Assembly (NCBI GenBank): GCA_004352715.1
Contig: SCFE01000083.1
Coordinates: 1,026,640-1,090,639 of the forward strand
Source: Hofstenia miamia
Taxonomy: Eukaryota > Xenacoelomorpha > Acoela
Length of the DNA stretch: 64,000 nt
Direction of reading: 5' to 3'
Each line of letters starts with the position of its first letter. Position 1 is the first letter of the stretch. A program made the position numbers and the translations under genes. Under the pieces are notes generated by a model. It was not told the origin of the DNA, ran no database searches, and was given only the letters and a program-made list of their open reading frames with translations. Below, piece by piece: positions 47,822-59,538 of the stretch.

Positions 47822-48519
47822 TGCCGTCATTTTGTGTTTTTTTAGATATTAGCGAAATATACCCCTTTCTCGATTTGTTATTAAAATTCTATTTGAATTT
47901 GTTTTACAATGTTTACCTTGCCCATTTCACAATAATAGATTGTAATGAATTTTAGCTTGTGATAGGAAGAATAGATATAGATGCAAGTGATTACCACAAT
48001 TGTCATATTTTTTATTAGTTCTCAAGTAGGTTAAATTAGAGAATTATTTATATTATCCAAAATTTTTCATTGTTCACCATTTTTGTATGTTTGGTTTTAA
48101 TTCAATTACTGCTTCTATAATTTTGATTGTGTATTCCTTGATTTCGAAAGAGCAAAGTGAAATTTAAAACTTGTATTAGGTAAGGTCATTTGAATGGAGT
48201 ATTGCTTGGCATTAAGTGTATTCAATATTAAAAAAATGTCATACCATATTGATTATTAGATTTTTAAAGTTTACTAAAAGTATACATTCGAAAAGAAATC
48301 ACATTGAACGTTTTGATTACATTATGTAATCATCATCAGCAAATAATTTGCTCAAGATTCCTTTACAATGCGTAAGCTACACTAAAATCTAAAATTCTGT
48401 AAATATAAATACTTAGTTGGCTTAATTTGTTTATTTAATAACTGTTCTATCGGTGTTACTAATTTCATTCTATGATTTGGGTAAATTTTGTTCTTATAAT
48501 GATCATCAAAATTTAATTA
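47822..48519. other. 3' flank of THOC7, with a LINE-tail-like palindrome
   Basis: No ORF. ATTAAA near 47880 is a possible polyadenylation signal. A palindrome lies at 48315-48331. Confidence 0.5.
48315..48331. repeat. Perfect 8-bp-stem palindrome GATTACAT-T-ATGTAATC
   Basis: Followed by CATCATCAGC and preceded by GAACGTTTT. On the minus strand this reads GATGATGATTACATAATGTA and on into AAAACGTTC. It resembles stem-loops near 3' ends of some non-LTR elements in invertebrates, though that comparison is from general experience only. Confidence 0.6.
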
Positions 48520-49025
48520 CTTCTCTGATAACTTAAAACTTGCTCACATTACTCCTATTTTTAAGAAAAACGATCCAACAATTGCCACTAATTATCGGCC
48601 AATCTCAATTACTTCTCCAATAAGCAAAATATTCGAAAGATTATTATATAACAAATAACTGAACATTTAAATAAGTATAATTTATTATCAAACACGCAAT
48701 TTGGATTTCGCAAAAATTTCTCAATAACTGATACATTATTAAATTCTACTAAAACATGGAGAGCATCACTTGATTCTAATAAATTTGTAGCTATGTTTAG
48801 ATCTTTTAAAAGCCTTTTGATTCTATTAATCATAACATTCTAATTGAAAAACTATTTTACTTAGGGTTTTCTATGAATAGTAAGCAATTAATAACTATTT
48901 ACCTCTATCAAAGATTCCAAAAGTTAAATTAAATGATATTTTTTCAGAATAGTTACCGGTTTACAATGGGGTTCAACAAATGTACGATTCTAGGTTCTCT
49001 TCTTTTTATTATTTATGTAAAGGCA
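48520..49025 (+). pseudogene. CR1/Jockey-like reverse transcriptase fragment
   Basis: Conceptual frames give HITPIFKKNDPTIATNYRPI, then SPISKIFERL and QFGFRKNFSITDTLLNS. After frameshifts there is an ILGSLLFIIYV-like block near 49000. These are reverse transcriptase motifs 1 to B of CR1/Jockey-type LINEs. The catalytic YADD and both element ends are missing. It is on the opposite strand from the LINE at 30745-32650. Confidence 0.8.
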
Positions 49026-49054
49026 TGCATTCTATATCTAATTGAAGACATCAG

Positions 49055-49263
49055 TTCAAGAAGGGCCCAACCCCCAGGAAACTTTTATGGAGAAAAATGA
49101 GAAAAGCATTTTAAAAAAGACAATTAACATCCTATTGGCATGAAATCAGGTATGGAAGTTAAGATGAGATCCAGCTATTTAATTAAATATATTATTTTAA
49201 TAAAAGCCAATTGAAGGTCATTTTTCAGGTCATTGAACTATTCGGAGTTGGGCCCTTCTTGAA
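49055..49263. mobile_element. 209-bp MITE
   Basis: Terminal inverted repeats TTCAAGAAGGGCCCAACYCC (one mismatch over 20 bp). The interior is AT-rich without an ORF. The flanks do not show an unambiguous target duplication, so the superfamily is open. It lies immediately after the LINE fragment. Confidence 0.75.
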
Positions 49264-49845
49264 GTCATACTGCATTTTTGCTTTAAAAACACACAAAAAC
49301 AAAGAAATCAAAGTTAATAATGTATATTTTACATTTATTTCTTGATTAAACATATTAAATAACCATAAGGTATAAAAGAACTTAACATTTTACAAGAATT
49401 ATTACTTTTATTAGGTTTTGTCATGATCTCACAAAAGGCGAAAAATCTAAATTTTAGGAAGGCAAAATTGGTATGACCAAAACTGCATAGTACAAGAAGA
49501 ATATCAGATAAACCTTCCAAAAAGCAGATAATAATAGATACAACATAACTACATAGGCATAGGAAAATGGGGTGATCTAATTCTACTTTGAAAAGTGGGG
49601 GGCAAAACCACCTTTCGGTCCCCAATTTTGAAGTCCTAAACAAAAAATACTTCAAATTACTTACAGGTACACCAAAAGCATAAGAAACGCACATTTTCTG
49701 GAGGCTTTCCCCCTTTTTTTGATTGGCTTCTGAAACTCACCAGGGGCCCTTCATCCAAATTTTCGAGCATTACACACTCAAATTTCCGCTTAAATGTTAG
49801 TCAATTTCTTCATCCAATTTTTTTGAAAAACTTTTGCCCCGACAC
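49264..49845. other. No gene supported
   Basis: A 119-codon minus ORF (49335-49694) is Phe/Leu/Ser-rich with hydrophobic stretches. I see no family resemblance and no exon signals that I trust. Confidence 0.4.
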
Positions 49846-50643
49846 TTTTATAGAGTGTCCTACGCCTATGAACTAGAAGGGTGAATGAGTTAAGCTGAAG
49901 GTGCAATATTTCTATTTGTTAAAAACAATGAATGTTATGATCTCATTATAGTTATAAAAAATTAATACAAAATACAAAGTTCCAATTTCCCTTGTAAAGA
50001 CTGAAAGAAGGTCAACAGTAGAAAATAAAGAATATTATGATTAACAATACTGACTACATTTCATTTCCAATGTCATCATCTTCATCAATGTCATCTACAC
50101 CAACCAAAGTGTTAATGAAGTCTTTTGTTGGCTCTGATAAGAAACGAAAGAGAGCCTTAAGATCATTGATGAAATAACAGAGCCTTAACATAATTGATTC
50201 TGGCATTCTTTAAAGGAACAGGACCTGTAAAAACTGGAGCTGTTGGGAAGGAAATTGCAACATTGGGTTTCAGAAGTTTAAAGCGTAACTGAACAAGACC
50301 ATTCATGCATGATGTCACTTTAACTTCAGTTTTATGTTTGTTAGAAAAGATGAACACTTTATATTCACTGATTTTGTATTTCAGATTTTTTATTTGGGTG
50401 TTTTTCTTGAAATATTTTTCAAGGTGTGTTTTGTAATCCTTGATCATGTCTTTGGAGACACGAACAACACTGAATCTCTGTTCAATCTTTTCAATCCACT
50501 CAGTATACATTTCAACAGTGTCCTGCTTTCTCTTCATTTTCTCTATGACTGTGAAATGTTGATCACATGGGAGAAAGCTATGACCTCTCATAGGGAGTCA
50601 ATGCACAATTTCATCAAACTTACCAGTAGTGACAAGTGAATGT
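49846..50643 (-). pseudogene. RNase H-fold-like family, copy 1 (C-terminal half)
   Basis: Minus strand. Encodes HSLVTTGKFDEIVH to the C-terminus, nearly identical to copies 2 and 3. A tandem duplication of about 28 bp at 50178-50205 shifts the frame in the C-terminal region, before the acidic (Asp-rich) tail. The N-terminal half and the SDGC motif are missing, cut at about 50643. The 3' flank TATAGAGTGTCCTACGCC starts near 49855 and recurs at 63396, suggesting the element boundary. Family assignment is described under copy 3. Confidence 0.7.
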
Positions 50644-51046
50644 AAAAGTAATAAGAAGGACTCTATTTCGAAACAATCATGCACTATATACAAACTTGTA
50701 AGGAAAAATATTTTTTCGACAATTGGTATTGCACATATCACTATGAATAAATCTGCATTTTTTACCTTAGAAAAAATGTAATAGCATTCTCGACACCTCA
50801 GGTAACAAGAAAAGGTCAACCTCGACCCGCGTTCCTTCGAAACATATTTGGGTCGATAATGCTGTGTAACTGTTTTTTGACATTTAAAGCACATGATGTT
50901 GCTGTTGAACTGTTCCCTGATATACAGAAAATTCAATTATTGCATATTTCGTAATTGTGTGTAGCAAATTTCCAATAATTAATTGTAATATATATACTAA
51001 TATAATTTTAAGCACTCAAATAATTCGAGAGAATTTCTAAGGAATG
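50644..51046 (-). other. Cys-rich minus-strand ORF of unknown origin
   Basis: The frame 50598-50936 encodes, before it runs into copy 1, a segment with CFKCQ and, 25-30 residues later, CYLRCRECYY. This CxxC...CxxC pattern could form a zinc ribbon, as found at the start of some transposase-derived proteins. It is probably the broken edge of another element. No family assigned. Confidence 0.3.
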
Positions 51047-52046
51047 NNNNNNNNNNNNNNNNNNNNNNNNNNNNNNNNNNNNNNNNNNNNNNNNNNNNNN
51101 NNNNNNNNNNNNNNNNNNNNNNNNNNNNNNNNNNNNNNNNNNNNNNNNNNNNNNNNNNNNNNNNNNNNNNNNNNNNNNNNNNNNNNNNNNNNNNNNNNNN
51201 NNNNNNNNNNNNNNNNNNNNNNNNNNNNNNNNNNNNNNNNNNNNNNNNNNNNNNNNNNNNNNNNNNNNNNNNNNNNNNNNNNNNNNNNNNNNNNNNNNNN
51301 NNNNNNNNNNNNNNNNNNNNNNNNNNNNNNNNNNNNNNNNNNNNNNNNNNNNNNNNNNNNNNNNNNNNNNNNNNNNNNNNNNNNNNNNNNNNNNNNNNNN
51401 NNNNNNNNNNNNNNNNNNNNNNNNNNNNNNNNNNNNNNNNNNNNNNNNNNNNNNNNNNNNNNNNNNNNNNNNNNNNNNNNNNNNNNNNNNNNNNNNNNNN
51501 NNNNNNNNNNNNNNNNNNNNNNNNNNNNNNNNNNNNNNNNNNNNNNNNNNNNNNNNNNNNNNNNNNNNNNNNNNNNNNNNNNNNNNNNNNNNNNNNNNNN
51601 NNNNNNNNNNNNNNNNNNNNNNNNNNNNNNNNNNNNNNNNNNNNNNNNNNNNNNNNNNNNNNNNNNNNNNNNNNNNNNNNNNNNNNNNNNNNNNNNNNNN
51701 NNNNNNNNNNNNNNNNNNNNNNNNNNNNNNNNNNNNNNNNNNNNNNNNNNNNNNNNNNNNNNNNNNNNNNNNNNNNNNNNNNNNNNNNNNNNNNNNNNNN
51801 NNNNNNNNNNNNNNNNNNNNNNNNNNNNNNNNNNNNNNNNNNNNNNNNNNNNNNNNNNNNNNNNNNNNNNNNNNNNNNNNNNNNNNNNNNNNNNNNNNNN
51901 NNNNNNNNNNNNNNNNNNNNNNNNNNNNNNNNNNNNNNNNNNNNNNNNNNNNNNNNNNNNNNNNNNNNNNNNNNNNNNNNNNNNNNNNNNNNNNNNNNNN
52001 NNNNNNNNNNNNNNNNNNNNNNNNNNNNNNNNNNNNNNNNNNNNNN
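51047..52046. other. Assembly gap, 1000 N
   Basis: Placeholder-length gap, bordered on the right by copy 2 of the RNase H-fold-like family. Confidence 0.99.
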
Positions 52047-53060
52047 TTAGAAAGATGTATTGTATGTTTTTGGAAAAGTGATATCCAGAGGCTGCCATTT
52101 TGGTAAAGGGTGGAACACCTGTTAAAAAGAGAGAGTGTGAAATAAAATACAAATTTTATTTGGACTATTTTAATAAGAATTTTAATTATGGGTTTGGTTT
52201 GCCCTGGACAGATGTTTGTGGGACATGTGAAGAATTAGAATTAAAGATTAAAGTAGAAAAGAATGAGTTAGTTAGGTCTAAGCTGATCATAGAGAAAGCT
52301 TTACACAAGAAAAAGGCCAACACATTTTACTCAAAGCTCCATGAGTCAAAGGAGCTTGCTTATACATCCAATGATGTGGAGATGGTTTGTGTTGATTTTC
52401 AGCAAAATATCCCCTTTTCCCATCTTGCAGTTGGGGAGATCTTTTATTCACGACAAATTTACTTGTACAATTTTAGTATTTTTAGTGGTTCAACTAAAAA
52501 GTCCACTATGTACTTGTGGCCAGAGTCAGTAGCAAAGCGAGGTGCAAATGAAGTGGTTAGTTGCCTGGATCACTTCATAAAGAATAACGTTCCTAATACA
52601 GTGAAGAAATTGCATGTATTTAGTGATGGATGTCGAGGCCAGAACCACAACAGCACAATGGTAAACTACTTACATTCACTTGTCACTACTGGTAAGTTTG
52701 ATGAAATTGTGCATCGACTCCCTATTAGAGGTCATAGCTTTCTCCCATGTGATCAACATTTCGCAGTCATAGAGAAAATGAAGAGAAAGCAGGACACTGT
52801 TGAAATGTATACTGAGTGGATTGAAAAGATTGAACAGAGATTCAGTGTTGTTCGTGTCTCCAAAGACATGATCAAGGATTACAAAACACACCTTGAAAAA
52901 TATTTCAAGAAAAACACCCAAATCAAAAATCTGAAATACAAAATCAGTGAATATAAAGTGTTCATCTTTTCTAACAAACATAAAACTGAAGTTAAAGTGA
53001 CATCATACATGAATGGTCTTGTTCAGTTATGCTTTAAACTTCTGAAACCTAATGTTGCAA
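52047..53060 (+). pseudogene. RNase H-fold-like family, copy 2 (both ends in gaps)
   Basis: Plus strand. Begins RKMYCMFLEK, meets a TGA at 52079-52081 (GAA in copy 3), then is open from 52100 to the gap at 53061. It keeps the putative catalytic motifs: VCVDFQQN, HVFSDGCRGQNHNSTM and RGHSFLPCDQHFAVIEK. A CGTCEEL zinc-like pair lies near the start. It is nearly identical to copies 1 and 3, implying recent spread. Both ends are hidden, so it could be longer. Confidence 0.75.
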
Positions 53061-54060
53061 NNNNNNNNNNNNNNNNNNNNNNNNNNNNNNNNNNNNNNNN
53101 NNNNNNNNNNNNNNNNNNNNNNNNNNNNNNNNNNNNNNNNNNNNNNNNNNNNNNNNNNNNNNNNNNNNNNNNNNNNNNNNNNNNNNNNNNNNNNNNNNNN
53201 NNNNNNNNNNNNNNNNNNNNNNNNNNNNNNNNNNNNNNNNNNNNNNNNNNNNNNNNNNNNNNNNNNNNNNNNNNNNNNNNNNNNNNNNNNNNNNNNNNNN
53301 NNNNNNNNNNNNNNNNNNNNNNNNNNNNNNNNNNNNNNNNNNNNNNNNNNNNNNNNNNNNNNNNNNNNNNNNNNNNNNNNNNNNNNNNNNNNNNNNNNNN
53401 NNNNNNNNNNNNNNNNNNNNNNNNNNNNNNNNNNNNNNNNNNNNNNNNNNNNNNNNNNNNNNNNNNNNNNNNNNNNNNNNNNNNNNNNNNNNNNNNNNNN
53501 NNNNNNNNNNNNNNNNNNNNNNNNNNNNNNNNNNNNNNNNNNNNNNNNNNNNNNNNNNNNNNNNNNNNNNNNNNNNNNNNNNNNNNNNNNNNNNNNNNNN
53601 NNNNNNNNNNNNNNNNNNNNNNNNNNNNNNNNNNNNNNNNNNNNNNNNNNNNNNNNNNNNNNNNNNNNNNNNNNNNNNNNNNNNNNNNNNNNNNNNNNNN
53701 NNNNNNNNNNNNNNNNNNNNNNNNNNNNNNNNNNNNNNNNNNNNNNNNNNNNNNNNNNNNNNNNNNNNNNNNNNNNNNNNNNNNNNNNNNNNNNNNNNNN
53801 NNNNNNNNNNNNNNNNNNNNNNNNNNNNNNNNNNNNNNNNNNNNNNNNNNNNNNNNNNNNNNNNNNNNNNNNNNNNNNNNNNNNNNNNNNNNNNNNNNNN
53901 NNNNNNNNNNNNNNNNNNNNNNNNNNNNNNNNNNNNNNNNNNNNNNNNNNNNNNNNNNNNNNNNNNNNNNNNNNNNNNNNNNNNNNNNNNNNNNNNNNNN
54001 NNNNNNNNNNNNNNNNNNNNNNNNNNNNNNNNNNNNNNNNNNNNNNNNNNNNNNNNNNNN
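53061..54060. other. Assembly gap, 1000 N
   Basis: Placeholder-length gap hiding the C-terminus of copy 2. Confidence 0.99.
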
Positions 54061-54370
54061 AAATATCTCCTAAATAATCAGGATCTCCATAACAGGCAGA
54101 CGCAGGTGCTCACGAGTTACCTCAGTTAGTAGCCTTGGTTGGCGAACGCTGTAGAGAGGCGCAACCCTCTCATGAAGCTCGGCCTTCGGCTTCACTCTCT
54201 GCTGATCAGACTCAACACAGATCAGCACTCTGCGTGCCAGGGGTCGCCAGAGGACAAGCATGATTAAGCCGGCTGCACACTTCTAGGGGAAATGCCAGAG
54301 CTGATCTGTTGCCACCCACTCTTCAGTCCGTTGACTGGTAGAGTAACCCCGACCACAAGTGAATGAATTC
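54061..54370. other. GC-rich patch of unknown nature
   Basis: Roughly half GC in a region that is otherwise about one third GC. It has several short inverted words (CTCGGCCTTCGGCTTCAC, CTGATCAG). A 63-codon minus-strand ORF (54070-54261, Arg/Leu-rich) spans it. It does not resemble rRNA or tRNA that I can recognise. Confidence 0.5.
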
Positions 54371-55174
54371 AATATATTATTTTTGAGTACCGTGTAAATA
54401 CTAAAACAATTTATTCGCACATTTTGTGCAAACTGATTATATGATGTGGCATTAACTCATTTAAACAACTCAATTGATTTCTTTTTCAAATAGCACGTAA
54501 AATTTAGTAGTTTTTCTCAAGTGGAATTATAAAATAAAATGGGTTTTCTAATAAAATGCGTTGACAAATGATAGTAAATCTACATGAAACGTGTATTGTT
54601 ATATTGTTAAAATCTCTTCTCTTTGACTTTATTTGATTGACAGCGTTATTTCAAGAGTGATTTGCATTTTTACGCTTTAAATGTTTTTCTAATAATCGTT
54701 ATTGTCATGTGTATAACTCAGAAAATATTTGTGACTCATAGTTGGTGTCAACCCGTTTCTGCTAATAATTTATTCTAACTTCCACATGTGAGAGAATTCT
54801 TTTAACTATTATGCACTTGCATGCTCTTTCTCAACTATATATGAAGGTTTATAACTTTAAATAAACTCCTGCTGGGTAATAACGCGTTTGTTTCTGTCTA
54901 TTTTTGACAACTCTGTTTTACATTTTGTAATGAAAATTGTTTACCTCAAATTTTCAAAAATGAAATAGCGCGTGTTTGTGACTCAATCATTTGTTCTAAC
55001 TTCCATATATGGAAATTTTCTGATTAAATTTACTCACCCAGCATCCAATAGAATTCCATTTTAATTGAGTGGGCGGGGCATAACTCTTTAAGTATGAGGT
55101 GGGAGTGATACAATTTTCATTTCAATTTTGATTCTCGTGGATATTACTCGCCTAACTTCTCTCCTGCTTAGAAA
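54371..55174 (+). promoter_or_regulatory. Upstream region of the polymerase B gene with repeated words
   Basis: No ORF. TTTGTGACTCA occurs near 54729 and 54976. TTCTAACTTCCAYATRTG occurs near 54774 and 54993, in both cases 15-45 bp after it. This arrangement could be duplicated promoter elements of the polymerase gene. GTGGGCGGGGCATAACTC near 55068 stands out as GC-rich. Confidence 0.35.
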
Positions 55175-55281
55175 ATGTACGCTACTACTTCTCCCGTTGA
55201 ACTTTTAAAGTCCCTCACTGACAAATATTCAGCAGTGATGGCTGCCAATACGTATAGTGCCACCCCCCAACAGTCTGGGAA

Positions 55282-56281
55282 NNNNNNNNNNNNNNNNNNN
55301 NNNNNNNNNNNNNNNNNNNNNNNNNNNNNNNNNNNNNNNNNNNNNNNNNNNNNNNNNNNNNNNNNNNNNNNNNNNNNNNNNNNNNNNNNNNNNNNNNNNN
55401 NNNNNNNNNNNNNNNNNNNNNNNNNNNNNNNNNNNNNNNNNNNNNNNNNNNNNNNNNNNNNNNNNNNNNNNNNNNNNNNNNNNNNNNNNNNNNNNNNNNN
55501 NNNNNNNNNNNNNNNNNNNNNNNNNNNNNNNNNNNNNNNNNNNNNNNNNNNNNNNNNNNNNNNNNNNNNNNNNNNNNNNNNNNNNNNNNNNNNNNNNNNN
55601 NNNNNNNNNNNNNNNNNNNNNNNNNNNNNNNNNNNNNNNNNNNNNNNNNNNNNNNNNNNNNNNNNNNNNNNNNNNNNNNNNNNNNNNNNNNNNNNNNNNN
55701 NNNNNNNNNNNNNNNNNNNNNNNNNNNNNNNNNNNNNNNNNNNNNNNNNNNNNNNNNNNNNNNNNNNNNNNNNNNNNNNNNNNNNNNNNNNNNNNNNNNN
55801 NNNNNNNNNNNNNNNNNNNNNNNNNNNNNNNNNNNNNNNNNNNNNNNNNNNNNNNNNNNNNNNNNNNNNNNNNNNNNNNNNNNNNNNNNNNNNNNNNNNN
55901 NNNNNNNNNNNNNNNNNNNNNNNNNNNNNNNNNNNNNNNNNNNNNNNNNNNNNNNNNNNNNNNNNNNNNNNNNNNNNNNNNNNNNNNNNNNNNNNNNNNN
56001 NNNNNNNNNNNNNNNNNNNNNNNNNNNNNNNNNNNNNNNNNNNNNNNNNNNNNNNNNNNNNNNNNNNNNNNNNNNNNNNNNNNNNNNNNNNNNNNNNNNN
56101 NNNNNNNNNNNNNNNNNNNNNNNNNNNNNNNNNNNNNNNNNNNNNNNNNNNNNNNNNNNNNNNNNNNNNNNNNNNNNNNNNNNNNNNNNNNNNNNNNNNN
56201 NNNNNNNNNNNNNNNNNNNNNNNNNNNNNNNNNNNNNNNNNNNNNNNNNNNNNNNNNNNNNNNNNNNNNNNNNNNNNNNNN
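55282..56281. other. Assembly gap, 1000 N
   Basis: Hides the N-terminal part of the polymerase B gene. Confidence 0.99.
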
Positions 56282-58375
56282 CCAGAAATTAAGCAAAGAT
56301 GTGAAATTTACTGTCTCAACAAGTTCCTACCAACTCTGAAATTTTCTGGTCTATCATTTCCCACATCTATCAATGACATCTGTAAGTTTGAGGAGGTGAA
56401 CAAAATTACAGTGAATGTGTACACCCTCAATGATAAAAGCTTGGTGCATGCATACATCTCTCCAAGTTGTCATCAACAAACGGCAAACCTCCTGCTGTTA
56501 GAAGAAAGTGATCAGAAGAATTATGTGGCAATTACCAATTTAAATGCCTGCATCAAATTTTTTAAAGGTAGACATGGTGATGGTATGAATTGCCCAAAAT
56601 GTTTATCTGGTTTTAAACTGTTAGAAAGTTTTGAAAATCATTTAAAGAAATGCAATGGTAATAGTGAGCCAACAATAACTTTCCCTCAGGCCAATGAGAA
56701 AATTACATTTAAATCATTTGGAGCCAAGAACTTTGTACCAATTATTGCTGCATTAGACATAGAATGCATATCACAGAAAGTACATAGTGCCACACCAGAT
56801 CCTTCAGTCAGCTATACAATTCAGGATGTGCAACAAACTCCCTCAGGTATCTGCATTGCCACAAGCACTGAGAATGAACTGCTTTCTGCTAAGATCTTTT
56901 CAGGTGAGAGCTGTATGGAGCAAGGATGGGATGAACTTTGTAAAATTGCACATCAATCCTTCCAAGCAAAACAGCAACATCATGCTTTGATAATAACACC
57001 TCAACAATGCTACAACATGTTGGCAAATGCTACCCATTGCATTTTCTGTGCAAAACCATTTGAAAAAACAGATGAATGGGTGATTGACCACTGTCATTAT
57101 AGTGGAAAAATACGTGGTGTTGCCCACAATGACTGTAATAAGTTATATCACACACCAAAATTCACACCAGTTTTTGCACACAATGCTAGCAAGTATGACA
57201 TGCATCTGCTGCTAAAGTCCCTTAAACTCAAGGAAAATGAGAAGCTTTCATGCATTCCATGCACCTCAGAGAATTTCCTCTCAATTAGTTTGATGGTGCC
57301 AGTTTCAACCTACAATGATAAAAATAATGTCACCAAAAACATTTATGAGGAGCTTTGATTTTTGGATTCTTTCCACTTCATGAGTGATAGTTTATCAAAT
57401 CTGGCTAAAAATATTGGATCAGACAAATATGAATTTTTAAAAGCAGGCATGGGTGAACAGAAGGCGTCAGCATTTTTGACGGGTAAGGGCCAATTCCCTT
57501 ATGAATGGTTTGACTCATTGGATAAATTTAATGAAACAAAGCTGCCAGACTTGCACCATTGGTATAATAGATTAACCAGAAAAATGCCATTAACACAAGA
57601 GGAGCTGGAACATGAGCAGAATAGTACTTGGGTCAATGGAGGTTGTAGCATTTTTAAAGACTTCCATAATAATTATTTAATGGCAGATACCTTACTATTG
57701 TTGGATGTGATTCGTGAATTTCGATTGGAAAGCATGTCAACATATAACCTTGACCCAGCTCATTTTTTTACGATATCCAATTTCAGTTGGAACGCCATGC
57801 TAAATTTTACAAATGTTTCATTAGAATATCTCTCAAGTGTTGACCAACTGGAATTTATTGAGGCTGGTATTCGAGGAGGGATGTCTGGAGTGTATGCTGA
57901 ACGCTACTTTAAGGCAAACAACCCCCAGGTAGAGGGCTATGACCCAGATAAGGAGTCTACTTATGCGATTTTTTTGGATATGAATTCGTTGTATGGGGGT
58001 ACAATGACTATGAATTTGCCCATTGGAGAGTTGCAGTGGACAGACACATCAATTAACGAAATTTTGAATGCACCACAGAATGGAGATTTAGGGTATTTGG
58101 TGGAAGTGGATCTCGAATATCCCAGTAATTTGCATGACAAACATTTTGATTTTCCCTTGGCACCACATAAGATGATTATTGAAGATCAACATCTGTCGCC
58201 ATATACAAAAAATATTAAAGAGACATTGGGACTAAAGTCGGGCAAAGTCGCAAAGTTGGTTCAAACATTTTACAAGAGGGAGCGATATGTGGTGCACTAT
58301 GAGGTGCTGAAATTTTACGTTGAACAAGGGCTGAAGATTAGTAAATTCCACAGGGCACTACAATTCAGACAGGCG

Positions 58376-58746
58376 CCATTTTTAAAGCCCTATATTGATT
58401 TGAATACATCAAAACGCAAGGCAGCTAAAAACGATTTTGAGAAGAGCTTTTATAAACTGATGTCTAATGCAGTATTTGGCAAGACAATGGAGTCACTAAG
58501 AAAACGCTGCAGAGCAAAATTTGTTGGGGATCAAGAAGCAGCAGAAAAGTTAATAAAACANCCATTTTTAAAGCCCTATATTGATTTGAACACATCAAAA
58601 CGCAAGACAGCTAAAAATGATTTTGAGAAGAGCTTTTATAAACTGATGTCTAATGCTGTATTTGGAAAGACAATGGAGTCACTAAGAAAACGATGCAAGG
58701 CAAAATTTGTTGGGGATCAAGAAGCAGCAGAAAAGTTAATAAAACA
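58376..58746 (+). repeat. 185-bp near-identical duplication around a single N
   Basis: 58376-58560 and 58562-58746 are the same segment (motif B region) with about seven differences, separated by one N at 58561. This looks like two contig ends or haplotypes placed side by side without merging. Confidence 0.9.
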
Positions 58747-59538
58747 ACCAGAATTCAAATCCTTCAATATAATCAATGAAGACTTGGTGCAGGTTATGCT
58801 ATGAAATAAAGAAATTGTCTGGAATAAACCAAATTATGTGGGCCAAGCAATATTAGATCTTTCAAAATTACAAATGTTTAAATTCCATTATAACATAATG
58901 AAGCCAGCATTTGCAAATCAAATTACAGTTTTATACAGTGATACTGACTCCCTTCTTTACAAAATATCAACACAAAATCTCTATGAAGATCTAGCCTCCT
59001 TATCTAGTCATTTTGATTTTTCAAACTATGCAAGAACTTTACCATATATAGTGACATAAACAAGAAAACTTATTTAAAGGTGAAGGATGAGCTGGCTGGC
59101 GATGTCATCAGTCAGGTTGTTGCCCTGAAATCAAAGATGTACTCTGTACAGTATGTCTCAAATAATAAATGCAATGAGAAGGCGAGCGCTAAGGGGGTTG
59201 TGGGGGCTGTCAAGAAGATGATGAACTTTGATCTCTTCAAATCAATTTTGGATAATGAGGAAATTGTTCGTCATCCAATGACAGCCATAAGAAGTTACAA
59301 TCATGACATTTCAGTGCAGACTATGAACAAAATTTCACTTACACCTTATGATGATAAATGATACCTCCTGAACAAATATCAAAGTCTGCCTTATGGACAT
59401 AGAGGTAAGCTTATTAATTATTTTATAAAATATTCATGTGTGTTTTTAGATATTACCCTTCCTGCTTCACAGTTGAAACGACCTGCTCCTGATATAAACA
59501 CTGGACCTCCCCCAAAAAGACTCACACTTAGTGCATGA

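Larger units (their letters stand above)
55175..59538 (+). pseudogene. Protein-primed DNA polymerase B of Polinton/adintovirus type, broken
   Basis: Starts at ATG 55175, loses 1000 bp to N, then resumes at 56282. In order: a zinc finger (CPKCLSGF...HLKKC), the exonuclease motif LDIEC, an inserted HNH/endonuclease VII-like module (CIFCAKPF...DHCHYSGKIRG), the exonuclease NASKYD motif, polymerase motif A (LDMNSLYGG), motif B (KLMSNAVFGKTMES) and motif C (YSDTDSLLY). TGA stops at 57356, 58802 and 59359 fall where family members have basic residues. A frameshift lies near 59045, and 185 bp are repeated around the N at 58561. A 45-bp intron (59405-59449) joins a last exon that ends at TGA 59536-59538 and carries basic clusters KRP and PKR, a likely nuclear signal. 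Such genes replicate Polinton transposons or related viruses. No capsid, ATPase or integrase gene is visible. Confidence 0.9.

Noticed and set aside
54061-54370. rRNA or tRNA gene
   Set aside because: GC-rich with small inverted words, but I recognise no conserved rRNA stretch and no tRNA cloverleaf with B box.
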